Below, piece after piece: positions 1-8,031 of a stretch of DNA of 64,000 bases. Position 1 is the first letter of the stretch, and each line of letters begins with the position of its first letter. A program made the translations under genes and the position numbers. The DNA comes from JAEUIE01 sp046350055. GTDB lineage: Bacteria; Planctomycetota; Planctomycetia; Gemmatales; HRBIN36. The notes under the pieces were generated by a model. That model was not told the DNA's origin. It made no database searches and was given only the letters and a program-made list of their open reading frames with translations. The DNA lies in contig JAXMBC010000001.1 of NCBI GenBank assembly GCA_046350055.1, positions 1,054,001-1,118,000 on the forward strand, in the 5' to 3' direction.

Positions 1-686
1 TCCACGTTGTCTGCCTCCGTCGCGATCCCTTCGCCTGGCAACCCCGTCGCCGGATCACCCGTCAACCGTTCCGGATCCACAAAGTGCATCCGCGGCGGCC
101 ACGCAGCCTGACGAAACAACCGCACGAAGCACTCCCCATCCCGCCACGTCCGTAGACAAAACTCCCAATCCCGCCGATTCCCCGTCTCCCACTGGTTCTG
201 ATCCAGAAACGTTCGCCACAACCGACCTGCCAGTGCAACAGTTGAAGGCGCCTCTTCAACGAGGAGCTTTAGCTCCGCGTGCTCCCCTCTCCCCACCGGG
301 GAGAGGGGCCGAGGGTGAGGGGGATTCTTCTGACTGTGAGGGGGAACACTCTCGTGGCGAAGCCCTTCGCTCAACCCCGGTTCATCCAGCGTCGGCGTGC
401 AGGGCACCACTTCATACTGCATCCCCGCTCCCACCACATAGTTGCGGTACAGCGTCATGGCATTGCGGGCAAAGGGATGCGTTTCCACCAGGTGCCGGGC
501 CTGATCCCGCAGCGTCTCTGTCTCCACTCCCATCTTGGACGAGCCGATCAACTTCCAGCGTGCCGCATCGGCATCTTCCAGCGTGCAAGCCGGGCTAGCT
601 TCCAGCAGCCGACACGCCGATTCATACTGCAACCGTTCCAGCTTCTTGCGGCTCCAGTACGCCGCCAGCGGTTCCCACCATCGCAT
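1..686 (-). CDS. Phage portal protein, lambda-type (partial, runs off left edge)
   Basis: Forms the portal ring through which phage DNA is packaged. The minus frame is open from the ATG at 686 to the window edge, 228 codons. It begins MRWWEPLAAYWSRKK and carries HPFARNAMTLYRNYVVGAG (about 74-92), which resembles the lambda-portal signature, followed by a W/R-rich stretch (NQWETGNRRDWEFCLRTW). About 25 residues near codons 114-138 (reading PPHPRPLSPVGRGE and on) are translated from a palindromic genome repeat at 284-323 that keeps the frame open, so the protein carries an insert or is a relic. The terminase lies 7.3 kb away on the same strand, separated by unrelated genes. The family call is by motif; functionality is doubtful. 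Confidence 0.7.
   Translation of the reverse strand, partial: MRWWEPLAAYWSRKKLERLQYESACRLLEASPACTLEDADAARWKLIGSSKMGVETETLRDQARHLVETHPFARNAMTLYRNYVVGAGMQYEVVPCTPTLDEPGLSEGLRHESVPPHSQKNPPHPRPLSPVGRGEHAELKLLVEEAPSTVALAGRLWRTFLDQNQWETGNRRDWEFCLRTWRDGECFVRLFRQAAWPPRMHFVDPERLTGDPATGLPGEGIATEADNV
284..323. repeat. Palindromic repeat, family A (inside portal gene)
   Basis: GC-rich hairpin CCCCTCTCCCC/GGGGAGAGGGG followed by a GGGTGAGG tail. Further copies lie near 9798-9836, 9900-9941, 30558-30591, 32977-33018 and 42721-42760, with diverged or half copies at 11512-11546 and 32655-32680. This copy is in frame with the portal gene. Confidence 0.85.
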
Positions 687-1194
687 AAGACACCTCGTCG
701 TCGTGTGTACTGCGTGACAGGTGGCTGTCACACGACAACGATTTACCGGATGCGTCCCCTCGACGTAAACAGCGGGAGCGCAACCCTGCCGCGCCGCCTG
801 CACGCAGGTGTCTCATGCACAGCCACCGTTCTGTCTCAGGTTGTCTCACCACGACTCTGGAAGTCTCAGCGTGAGACAGCAACTATTTGCCACAAAATGA
901 CACGTGATGCAGCGATGTGTGGGGCCACTCCTCCCCTTTCGTAGGGGAGGTTGGGTGGGGTAGCACCCTGCAATCGCATGCACTCTTGCGAACACTCCAT
1001 CGTTGGCAATCGCCAGGCGTATTGCCTTCGCCCGATGAAACCCCCTCTAGCTCCCCCTTGGTAAGGGGAGAACCAGACCGGCCAGAGCAGGCGCCCTACC
1101 CCCTCCTCATCAAAGTCTCACCACCCAGCCTCTTGCACTTCCGGGGCAATCTGCACACAATCTTCATCAGCCTTCTATCCGGGGATTGTTGTCC
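687..1194. other. Intergenic region between portal and protease
   Basis: No convincing gene. It holds a cluster of GTCTCA/TGAGAC hexamers (about 808-880) and, at 926-1074, a copy of the roughly 150-bp family C repeat. ORFs crossing it have no recognisable protein features. Confidence 0.5.
926..1074. repeat. Family C repeat element, copy 1 (about 150 bp)
   Basis: The left end is CTCCTCCCCTTTC with its inverted partner and GGTTGGGTGGGGTAGCA. The right end is ACCCCCTCTAGCTCCCCC followed by TTGGTAAGGGGAGAACC. The same order of ends and a similar interior recur at 53116-53263 (direct) and 46700-46855 (inverted), so this is a dispersed MITE-like element. Confidence 0.75.
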
Positions 1195-4100
1195 ATGTTA
1201 CGCCTCATGCTGCTCGCCCTTTGCGTTGTCACGGGTCTGTCACTTACCCCTCCCCATGCAGCGGAACCGGGGATGAACCTGCGACTGGTCAACAGCCCCG
1301 CCCTCTCACCCGACGGCCAACTGCTCGCCTTCGACTGGAACGGCGACATCTGGCTCGCCCCCATCACCGGCGGCAGCGTCAGGCAGCTCACCACTCACCC
1401 CGCCCGCGACCGCGATCCCAAGTTCTCCCCCGATGGCAAAACCCTTGCCTTCATCAGCGACCGGGAGACAGGCAACCAGATCTTCACCATGCCCGTCACC
1501 GGCGGCACCCCCAAGCAGATCACCTTCAACACCGCCGGCTACAACCTCCTCGGCTGGCACCCCGATGGCAAGCACCTCATCGCCTCCGCCTCCCGCGATC
1601 ATGCCTGGTATGGCCGCGCCACCGAACGCTTCTTCCTCGTCAACACCCAGAAGCGCGAAGCCGATCAACTCCTCTTCGATGACTACGGCTCCAATGCCAG
1701 CCTCTCCCCCGATGGCAAGAAGCTCCTCTTCAACCGCGAAGGACACCAGTGGTGGCGCAAGGGCTACCACGGCACCCAGGCCAGCCAGGTGTGGATGTAT
1801 GATCTGGAGAAGAAGACCTTCCAGGCTGTCATCGTCAGCGAATGGGATGCCCGCTGGCCCCTCTGGAAAGCCGACGGCAATGGCTTCTACTACGTCGGCG
1901 TGCCCGATGGCAAAGCCGGCACAGGCCGGGCTCCCAATCTCTGGGAAATGGCTGCCGACGGCAAGAAACAGCAACTCACCAAGTTCGAGCAGGACTCCAT
2001 CGTCTACCCCGCCATCAGCCGCGATGGCAAAACCATCGTCTTCCGTCACCTGTTCGACCTCTACCGCTACACTCCCGGCAGCGACAAAACTCCTGAAAAG
2101 ATCACTCTCATCTACGATGGCGACCGGCCCATCGAACGCACCCAGCGTCGCAGCCTGACCACCGCCTCCTCCGTCGCATACAGCAGCGACGGCCTGGAAG
2201 TCGCCTTCACCGCAGGTGGCGACCTCTGGGTGATGGACACCGAACTTCGCGAACCAGTGCAGATCACCAAGACCCCGGAGGAAGAGTCCAGCCCGATCTT
2301 CGTGGCTGATAACGACAAGATTCTCGTCGTCAGCGACCAGGGTGGGCAGAACGACATCTGGCAGATCGAACGGGCCGACAAGACCAAGTTCTGGTTCCAG
2401 AACAAGGACTTCAAGTTCACCCGTCTCACCAACGATCCGGAGACCGAATCGAACCTCAAGCTCAGCCCGGATGGCACCAAGATCGCCTACACCAAAGGCC
2501 GCGGCGACCTCGTCGTCAGCGACCTGGATGGCAAGAACTCCAAGGTCATGGTCAAAGGCTTCAGTGCTCCACAGTACGAATGGTCCCCTGACAGCAAGTG
2601 GCTCGTCTACACCACCGAGGACAATGATTTCAACAGCGATGTCTTCATCGCCCCGCTCGATGGCTCCCGCCCAGCGTTTAACATCAGCCGTCACCCTTTC
2701 GATGATCGCAACCCCACCTGGTCGCCCGATGGCAAGATCATCGCCTTCACCAGCCGACGCAACATTGAAGAAACCGACATCTACTACGTGACCCTGACCA
2801 AGGACGCCGCAGAGACAGGCACCCGCGAACGAGCGCTGGAGAAGTCGCTCGAACGACTGAACCGGGCCCGCCGTCCCAATACCTTCACTCCCGGCAAGAC
2901 CGACCCGGGCAAGGAACCGGCCAAAGAGCCGAGCAAAGACCCGGGCAAGACCGAACCAGCGAAAAAGAGCGATGAGACCGCAGGCGAGCAGCCTCCCGGG
3001 CGCCGGCGTCCCGGTGGCGGTGGCCCTCCCGGTGGAGCTGACCCCGCCGCGACTACCGGCCAGAGCACCGCTGCTCCCGTCGCTGACGATTCCCCCATCC
3101 GCCCGCTCCGCATTGCCAAGGTCGAGATCGACTTCGATGGCCTCAATGAACGTCTCCAGCGCATCAGCATCCCCGGCTCCAACGAAAGCAACCTCTTCTG
3201 GTCGCCCGATGGCAAGAAGCTCGCCTTCAATGCCACCATCGGCGGCACCACCGGCATCCACACCGTCGAGTTCCCCGACAGCCTGACGCCCAAGTCGCTG
3301 GGCCTGCCTGCCATCAGCCAGCCCAAGTGGATCCGCAGCGGCCAGATCGTGGGCAGCATCAATGGCGTGCCCAGCAGCGTCGCCATCGCAGGCCCCACCG
3401 CTGTCCCCACCAACTTCCGCTTCACCGCGCTGCAGACAGTCGACCTGCCGAAGAAGCACGCTGCCGCCTTCGACCTCGCCTGGCGGATCATGCGTGACAA
3501 CTTCTACGACAGCAGGCTCGGCAACAACGATTGGAACGCCATCCGCCAGAAGTACATCGGCATGGCCGGCGAAGCCATCGACATCGAAACCCTGGCCACC
3601 GTCGTCAACCTGATGCTCGGCGAGCTCAACGGCTCCCACCTGGGCTTCACGCCCAGCCGCGGTGGCGCGATGCCTGCCCCCGGCACTCCACCGACTGACC
3701 CCACCGAACCCGCAGGTGGCTGGCGCGAACAGACCATGCACCTGGGCGTGCGCTTCGTCAACGACTACGCCGGCCCCGGCCTCAAGATTCGTGATGTCCT
3801 GCCCAAGGGCCCCGCTGCACTGAAGAAGAGTAAGCTCGAAGCGGGTGAGATCATCACCAGCATCAATGGCACCAGCGTCGATCCGAAGACGGACCTCGCC
3901 AGCGTGCTGACGCTGCCTCCCAATACCGACGTCACCCTGAAAGTAAAGAACGCCAAGGGCGAAGAGCGGGATGTCAAGCTCCGCCCCATCAGCATCATGG
4001 CTGCCCGTCCGCTGCTCTACGAAAAGTGGCTGCAGGATAACCGGGCCGCTGTCGACAAAGCCTCCAATGGCAAGCTCGGCTACCTCCACATCAGCGGCAT

Positions 4101-4689
4101 GAGCATGCCCACCTTCTGGAAGTTCCAGGAAGAACTCTTCAGTGCCGGCCATGGCAAGGATGGCCTCATCATCGATGTGCGTGAAAACGGTGGCGGCTCC
4201 ACCGCGGATCACCTCCTCACCGCTCTCACCCAGCCCGTCCATGCTCTGACAGTACCCCGTGGCGGTTCACAAGTGGGCTACCCCATCGACCGCAAGATTT
4301 ACGCCTCGTGGAACAAGCCCATCGTCGTCATGTGCAACCAGAACAGCTTCAGCAACGCCGAAATCTTCAGCCACGCGATCAAGACCCTGAAACGCGGCCA
4401 GATCGTCGGCGTCACCACCGCCGGCGGCGTCATCAGCACCGGCGCTGCCGCTGTCATGGACGTCGGCCAGGTGCGTCTCCCCTTCCGCGGCTGGTACCTC
4501 GTCGGCGACGGTCAGGACATGGAGCTCAATGGCTGCAAGCCCGACCATGAACTCTGGCCCGCCCCCGGCGACCTGCCCGCCGGCAAGGACGACCAGTTGA
4601 TGAAAGCCGTGGAGGTACTGAGCAAGGATGTCGCCGCCTGGCAGAACGCCCCCAAGCCCAAGCTCCAGAAAGCCAGCGACCGGAAGTAA
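1195..4689 (+). CDS. Secreted Tricorn-type protease (beta-propeller, PDZ, S41 peptidase)
   Basis: Predicted exported serine peptidase of 1164 aa degrading peptides. The ATG at 1195 begins a signal peptide (MLRLMLLALCVVTGLS, cleavage near HAA); a TTG nine bases upstream is also open. Residues about 25-560 hold repeated LSPDGxxLAF and WSPDGKxIAF blades typical of TolB/Tricorn propellers. A Pro/Gly/Lys linker spans about 555-635, then a further propeller segment. The Tricorn core starts near 755 (DLAWRIMRDNFYD), a PDZ-like domain lies about 845-930, and the S41 catalytic region contains LIIDVRENGGGS and NQNSFSNAEIFSHAIK, with likely nucleophile Ser1053. Domain order matches archaeal Tricorn and planctomycete homologues. 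It stands alone between phage relics. Confidence 0.92.
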   Translation: MLRLMLLALCVVTGLSLTPPHAAEPGMNLRLVNSPALSPDGQLLAFDWNGDIWLAPITGGSVRQLTTHPARDRDPKFSPDGKTLAFISDRETGNQIFTMPVTGGTPKQITFNTAGYNLLGWHPDGKHLIASASRDHAWYGRATERFFLVNTQKREADQLLFDDYGSNASLSPDGKKLLFNREGHQWWRKGYHGTQASQVWMYDLEKKTFQAVIVSEWDARWPLWKADGNGFYYVGVPDGKAGTGRAPNLWEMAADGKKQQLTKFEQDSIVYPAISRDGKTIVFRHLFDLYRYTPGSDKTPEKITLIYDGDRPIERTQRRSLTTASSVAYSSDGLEVAFTAGGDLWVMDTELREPVQITKTPEEESSPIFVADNDKILVVSDQGGQNDIWQIERADKTKFWFQNKDFKFTRLTNDPETESNLKLSPDGTKIAYTKGRGDLVVSDLDGKNSKVMVKGFSAPQYEWSPDSKWLVYTTEDNDFNSDVFIAPLDGSRPAFNISRHPFDDRNPTWSPDGKIIAFTSRRNIEETDIYYVTLTKDAAETGTRERALEKSLERLNRARRPNTFTPGKTDPGKEPAKEPSKDPGKTEPAKKSDETAGEQPPGRRRPGGGGPPGGADPAATTGQSTAAPVADDSPIRPLRIAKVEIDFDGLNERLQRISIPGSNESNLFWSPDGKKLAFNATIGGTTGIHTVEFPDSLTPKSLGLPAISQPKWIRSGQIVGSINGVPSSVAIAGPTAVPTNFRFTALQTVDLPKKHAAAFDLAWRIMRDNFYDSRLGNNDWNAIRQKYIGMAGEAIDIETLATVVNLMLGELNGSHLGFTPSRGGAMPAPGTPPTDPTEPAGGWREQTMHLGVRFVNDYAGPGLKIRDVLPKGPAALKKSKLEAGEIITSINGTSVDPKTDLASVLTLPPNTDVTLKVKNAKGEERDVKLRPISIMAARPLLYEKWLQDNRAAVDKASNGKLGYLHISGMSMPTFWKFQEELFSAGHGKDGLIIDVRENGGGSTADHLLTALTQPVHALTVPRGGSQVGYPIDRKIYASWNKPIVVMCNQNSFSNAEIFSHAIKTLKRGQIVGVTTAGGVISTGAAAVMDVGQVRLPFRGWYLVGDGQDMELNGCKPDHELWPAPGDLPAGKDDQLMKAVEVLSKDVAAWQNAPKPKLQKASDRK

Positions 4690-4712
4690 TGCATTGCGTG
4701 CGGAGCGAAATG

Positions 4713-4741
4713 CGAGCGGGGGGGGGCGTCAGCCCCCTGAG
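4713..4741. repeat. Short GC hairpin repeat, possible terminator
   Basis: GCGAG, then a G-run, GCGTCAGCCCCCTGAG: a stem of G-run against CCCCC with a GCGTCA loop, 24 bp after the protease stop. A close copy lies at 15152-15180 near the DinB start. There is no T-tract, so termination is unproven. Confidence 0.4.
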
Positions 4742-4959
4742 CCAGCACGTACACGACAACTACCGCGTTAACAAAGAGGCTCAACGAACACATTCGTGAA
4801 CTGGTGGGCCCTGCCCCACTGTGCCCGTGAGTGCCGGTACGCCGACTGATAATGGAATAGACGATTGACAACTATCTCGGATGGGTTGAGAATCAGGCAA
4901 CTTGGTCCCCGTAAAGTGCGATGATCCTGGCATCCGTGGGGCCCGTGAAGGAGCTTGCC

Positions 4960-5166
4960 ATGAGTGGTACACCCAACAAGCAAGATTACACAGTCCATTA
5001 CACCGCGGTAAGCGGGGTCCTGGTGGCTGGCCTCATCAGCATCATCAATGAGGAACTCCTGTCCGGCCAATCGCTCGCCGTGAGAATAGGGGTAGCGTTC
5101 CTTATCGCCCTGGTCTGGATGACAGCCACGGTATGGATGCTCAAGCGAATGCAACGTCGCTCGTAA
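4960..5166 (+). CDS. Small membrane protein, uncharacterised
   Basis: 68 aa beginning MSGTPNKQDYTVHYTAVSG. The ATG at 4960 is chosen because AAGGAG lies six bases upstream; an upstream in-frame ATG at 4921 has no such site. Two hydrophobic stretches (about 14-30 and 40-60) separated by a short polar loop suggest two membrane helices, ending in a basic tail KRMQRRS. Family not recognised and no operon partner. Confidence 0.6.
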   Translation: MSGTPNKQDYTVHYTAVSGVLVAGLISIINEELLSGQSLAVRIGVAFLIALVWMTATVWMLKRMQRRS

Positions 5167-5385
5167 CCACCTGCATGGACACCCGCGCGAGGGCACTCTG
5201 CTCTATGGGGTAGCAAACGCCAGCGACATCAACACCATCGCAGGCTAGCATCGTGCAACTGCACCACTACTCCAGCGCTCTCCCCACCAATTGCCACTCC
5301 ATCAGCGAAACCCGCGACGCACAGCAATCGCTTGACTCTGCACAAGCCACGGCTGTATCATCTGATCCGTCAGGCGTTTCCCCGA

Positions 5386-5952
5386 ATGCGTAAGTCAGGG
5401 AAGCTGCTGTTCTGCAGCGGAGGAATTCCGACGGTGGCTGCGAACCCGTTCCCGGAGTGGCTGGCCGAGGTCGCGGCGGACACGGTCGTCGTTCACCCCG
5501 ACAACATTACCACTGAAGCCCGCGGCAACCTGTGGTCGTTCACGCTGGCGCCGGAGCAGGCCGCTGCCGTCTCGGTCGCTGACGTGGAGACATTCGCGGC
5601 CGGCGTGGCAGAATCACGGCGGTCGTGGCTGGCGGCCCGTGGGTTCGGGACAATGGTGCTGTACTGGTGGCACGACGTCCAGGCAGGTCAACTGCGGTTC
5701 AGCCTGGTGTCGGCCACGCACAGCCGGTTGCCTTTCGAGTGCGAGGTGGTGCCAGCAGAGTCCCTCTCCGCGGTCGCGTCCGCCTGGCTCGGGTCTACGG
5801 CCCTACACGGCATCTCGTGGAGCGAACTGCAGGCGCTGCCTCCCACCGAGGTGTCATCCGAGCCACACCCACATGTGCAGTCGGTCTGGTCGGTAGTGTT
5901 ACCCCAGACGCCGAACCCCTCTCGCCAAGTCTCCGGTCCAACAACATCCTGA
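5386..5952 (+). CDS. Uncharacterised protein at the head of cassette array 1
   Basis: 188 aa from ATG 5386 (MRKSGKLLFCSGGIPTVAAN); an in-frame TTG at 5332 is an alternative. Soluble, Trp-rich (PFPEW, LYWWHD, SAWLG), no signal peptide, family not recognised. Near the 3' end the DNA motif GACGCCGAACCCCTC at about 5908 resembles the 3' ends of the genes at 7423-7890 and 27005-27277, which suggests the same cassette pool. The next gene follows after about 150 bp on the same strand but is unrelated. No attC-like site was found directly upstream. Confidence 0.5.
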   Translation: MRKSGKLLFCSGGIPTVAANPFPEWLAEVAADTVVVHPDNITTEARGNLWSFTLAPEQAAAVSVADVETFAAGVAESRRSWLAARGFGTMVLYWWHDVQAGQLRFSLVSATHSRLPFECEVVPAESLSAVASAWLGSTALHGISWSELQALPPTEVSSEPHPHVQSVWSVVLPQTPNPSRQVSGPTTS

Positions 5953-6084
5953 GAATCGCTAAGGCGATAGGCGTTGGATGACATCATGATCAACCAACGT
6001 AATAGTAAGCAGAGATGCAGGTTATTGCTTGAATCAACTGAGAAATTCACTGTAGCATATGATCTGTAGAGCGGGAAAAGAACT

Positions 6085-6091
6085 GTTCGGC
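6085..6091 (+). promoter_or_regulatory. GTTCGGC heptamer upstream of cassette gene
   Basis: GTTCGGC followed immediately by GACGGAG (ribosome site) and the ATG at 6108. The same heptamer-then-ribosome-site order is seen before 7423 (heptamer 7397-7403) and, in variant or reverse form, before 38710-39132 and 39771-40340. It is interpreted as the R' side of an attC-like recombination site. Confidence 0.5.
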
Positions 6092-6107
6092 GACGGAGAT
6101 GTGTCCG

Positions 6108-6509
6108 ATGCATTACGCGGCTGGGCAGGTTTGGAAGTACCACCACCGCCCCAGCGAGGACGGGTCGCGGCTGACTATCCTGTGCATCGACACCGAGCCG
6201 GGGTACGGCAACATCGTCCACATCGCGGTCAGTGGGTTGGCCATCAGGGCACCGCACGCCCCGAACGGCCACATCCGCGAGATGAGCCACCTGCCATTCG
6301 CCGAGGATGCCATCGACAAGTCTGTCACGGAGTTGGTCGAAACGCTTCCTGAGCCACCCCTCAGCGGCGGGTACGCGGTGTGGCGGGAGGCATTCGACAA
6401 GGGCGAGGCGGGGGTGTTCACGGTGCCGCTCGGCCAGTTGGTCGCGCTCACCGAACAGTCAATCAGCCAGAGCGCCGAACCACGCGTTGCAGCAGACGGC
6501 GGGGCATGA
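6108..6509 (+). CDS. Uncharacterised small soluble protein (cassette gene)
   Basis: 133 aa, MHYAAGQVWKYHHRPSEDG. ATG 6108 is preferred over ATG 6099 because GGAG at 6095-6098 is spaced correctly only for the former. No signal peptide or helix. The layout (GQVWKY near the N-terminus, IVHIAVSGLAI in the middle, GGYAVWREAFDKGEAGVFT late) looks like a conserved single-domain family of unknown function; an immunity-type role is only a guess from the neighbouring SUKH gene. The last residues EPRVAADGGA are read from an attC-like site at about 6474-6560. Confidence 0.6.
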   Translation: MHYAAGQVWKYHHRPSEDGSRLTILCIDTEPGYGNIVHIAVSGLAIRAPHAPNGHIREMSHLPFAEDAIDKSVTELVETLPEPPLSGGYAVWREAFDKGEAGVFTVPLGQLVALTEQSISQSAEPRVAADGGA

Positions 6510-6560
6510 TTCGGTTTTCCTGACCACAGCTCACCGATGCCCCGCTCGAGTGCACCTCGG
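6474..6560 (+). repeat. attC-like site, degenerate
   Basis: GCCGAACCACGCGTTGCAGC, then an inverted pair GCGGGGCAT (6496-6505 region) and ATGCCCCGC (6537-6546), then GTGCACCTCGGC. The outer GCCGA/TCGGC and the central stem give the two-arm layout of an integron attC, though the right heptamer is not GTTCGGC. It overlaps the end of the 6108-6509 gene. Confidence 0.5.
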
Positions 6561-6785
6561 CATTGCTTGAGTAGGCACACCCACGCTCTGGCACCCGAGC
6601 GAAGTTCATCGTGCGGCAGAATGCGGTGCGTTGGTCGTGGTGCTTGATCAAAGTTCAGGTCAGGGAAGCAGGCAATGAGAGGCGAATCGCTTGACTACGA
6701 TGAACTCAAGCAGTTAGTATCTGACCTATAAGACTTACTCTCTGATCTATAGGTGAGAGAAACAACTGTTAGCGGCAAAGATGCG
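6510..6785. other. Spacer between cassette genes
   Basis: Holds the right arm of the attC-like site, then a possible truncated reading frame at 6674 (MRGESLDYDELKQLVSDL, stop), two near-identical TCTGAYCTATA tracts, and CAACTGTTAGCGGC just before the next gene, a variant of the GTTCGGC junction. Confidence 0.4.
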
Positions 6786-7301
6786 ATGAGTGATATCCGC
6801 TCAATACTTGACGAAATTCGTCGCACGCCAACCTGCGAGGTCAGTCCTCCGCGCGGTTTGCCATCATTGTCTGATGGATTGGCACTGCCATCCGATCTCC
6901 GCGAGTTCTACGAGCTTGCGGGCGGGGCGGTCCTTTTCTCGGAGCGCGTGTGCCCGGGTCGAATTCGGATTGTTGGTCCGAACGAAGTGCAAAGGATTGA
7001 CCTGGCAATAATGGGCGACGAATTTGCTACCGGGCCGTTCGAGTGGTGGTTCGCAATCGCCGACGTCATGGATGGTAATTACGTCGCAATCGATCTGAAT
7101 CCGGAGCGTGCTGGATTATGCTACGATGCTTTCCATGAGACGTTCGCGATGCCTGGATACGTCAATGTCATTGCCAGTTCATTCAGCGATTTGTTGCGGC
7201 GGTTGTTGGATCACAAAGAGGACTCGACATACTGGCTCCAAGATGGCTTCAAACCGCTTGGCGAAGCGTTTGCGATCTACGGCTTCAAAGCCATAGCGTG
7301 A
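6786..7301 (+). CDS. SMI1/KNR4 (SUKH) family protein
   Basis: 171 aa from ATG 6786 (MSDIRSILDEIRR); a GTG at 6753 extends it by 11 residues. The order LPSDLREFYELAGGAVLF (about 36-53), a basic strand, WWFAIADVMDGNYVAIDL and SFSDLLRRLLDHKED is the SUKH pattern of short helices and a beta sheet. Family knowledge: SUKH proteins often act as immunity proteins against polymorphic nuclease toxins, or in other regulatory roles. No toxin gene is adjacent; the gene sits between two attC-like sites, consistent with a solitary, horizontally moved immunity cassette. Confidence 0.75.
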   Translation: MSDIRSILDEIRRTPTCEVSPPRGLPSLSDGLALPSDLREFYELAGGAVLFSERVCPGRIRIVGPNEVQRIDLAIMGDEFATGPFEWWFAIADVMDGNYVAIDLNPERAGLCYDAFHETFAMPGYVNVIASSFSDLLRRLLDHKEDSTYWLQDGFKPLGEAFAIYGFKAIA

Positions 7302-7308
7302 GGCAGAC

Positions 7309-7403
7309 GCTAACCAATCGCTGCACCCGACGGCGGCCGCATTACGGTTCTTCAGGGTTCAATCTCTCACTAGCGGCCGCCGCGGGTGAGCTTTTCGTTC
7401 GGC
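7309..7403 (+). repeat. attC-like site
   Basis: Starts CGCTAACCAATCGCTGCACC directly after the SUKH stop. It contains a perfect GGCGGCCGC/GCGGCCGCC inner stem around 7333-7384 and ends GGTGAGCTTTTCGTTCGGC (7385-7403). A ribosome site and the next gene follow at once. The layout matches the 96-bp site at 25904-25999. Confidence 0.6.
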
Positions 7404-7422
7404 GGCCGGAGGGGTGCGACGG

Positions 7423-7890
7423 ATGGGCGATGTGGCGTCCGACACAGCGGTTCTCGCAGGCGGTCGCGGCGTATGGTGCGCGACGCCTTGGAACTACTCC
7501 AGCTCCCGCTCGCTCTGGCTGCAACCGGACGGCACCGGCGAGCTGATCTACGGGTACGGGCAGACCATTTACGCGCGGGTCAACTGCCGGTGGGAGGTAA
7601 TGTTGTCCGGGCGTCTCCGGCTGACGTACCTGGAGTCGGCGGCGTACCAACTGTCCCGGGGGTACACCCCGCCTGACGACAATCGCGTCCGGGAGCTAGG
7701 CTTCATCCTGACCGCCGGCGAGGTGTCGGGTGTGGAGAACGTCGTCGGCCTGCCGTATCGCTTCGGATGGACACTGGAGTTGTCCGAATCGCCATGGCCT
7801 TCGGAGTTGCAGTTACCGTATGAAGTGCCCCGCGTGTTCTACGGGCACCGCGAGCAAGTCAGCTGTCCGGACACCGAACCCCCTCTCTAG
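7423..7890 (+). CDS. Uncharacterised protein (cassette gene)
   Basis: 155 aa from ATG 7423, with GGAGGGG nine bases upstream; a GTG at 7414 lies nearer that site. Soluble, aromatic-rich: LWLQPDGTGELIYGYGQTIY (about 33-52), then a beta-rich body and a late SPWPSELQLPYEVPRVFYG. Family not recognised. It begins 20 bp after GTTCGGC at 7397-7403. Its last codons and the following DNA (7870-7948) are homologous to the 3' end and flank of the unrelated gene at 27005-27277. Confidence 0.6.
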   Translation: MGDVASDTAVLAGGRGVWCATPWNYSSSRSLWLQPDGTGELIYGYGQTIYARVNCRWEVMLSGRLRLTYLESAAYQLSRGYTPPDDNRVRELGFILTAGEVSGVENVVGLPYRFGWTLELSESPWPSELQLPYEVPRVFYGHREQVSCPDTEPPL

Positions 7891-7948
7891 TCCGTCTTGT
7901 CAATCCCCCGTTCCTTCTGCACAACCAGATTCCGCCTAACAGTGGAAC
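7870..7948 (+). repeat. Shared 3' flank of cassette genes, copy 1
   Basis: About 78 bp running from GACACCGAACC through a stop codon, TTGTCAA, CAGATTCCGCC and GTGGAAC. The reverse complement of 26946-27022 shows the same ordered blocks, each just after a different gene. Encoded tails are PDTEPPL and PDAEPL. Confidence 0.65.
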
Positions 7949-8031
7949 AGCCTCGGCGTGACAACATCGGACACCAACCACTCTATCGCTTCGTGTCATC
8001 GGTTCATCGTCGTAGTTTACACCGCAAACCC

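Noticed and set aside
622..882. Small minus-strand ORF overlapping the portal start
   Set aside because: Runs out of frame through the portal start codon and the hexamer cluster; no domain evidence.
1306..4242. 978-codon minus-strand ORF opposite the Tricorn-type protease
   Set aside because: Antisense shadow of a GC-rich coding frame; no domain motifs, alternating Gly/Val/Asp-rich sequence, and the sense gene is complete.
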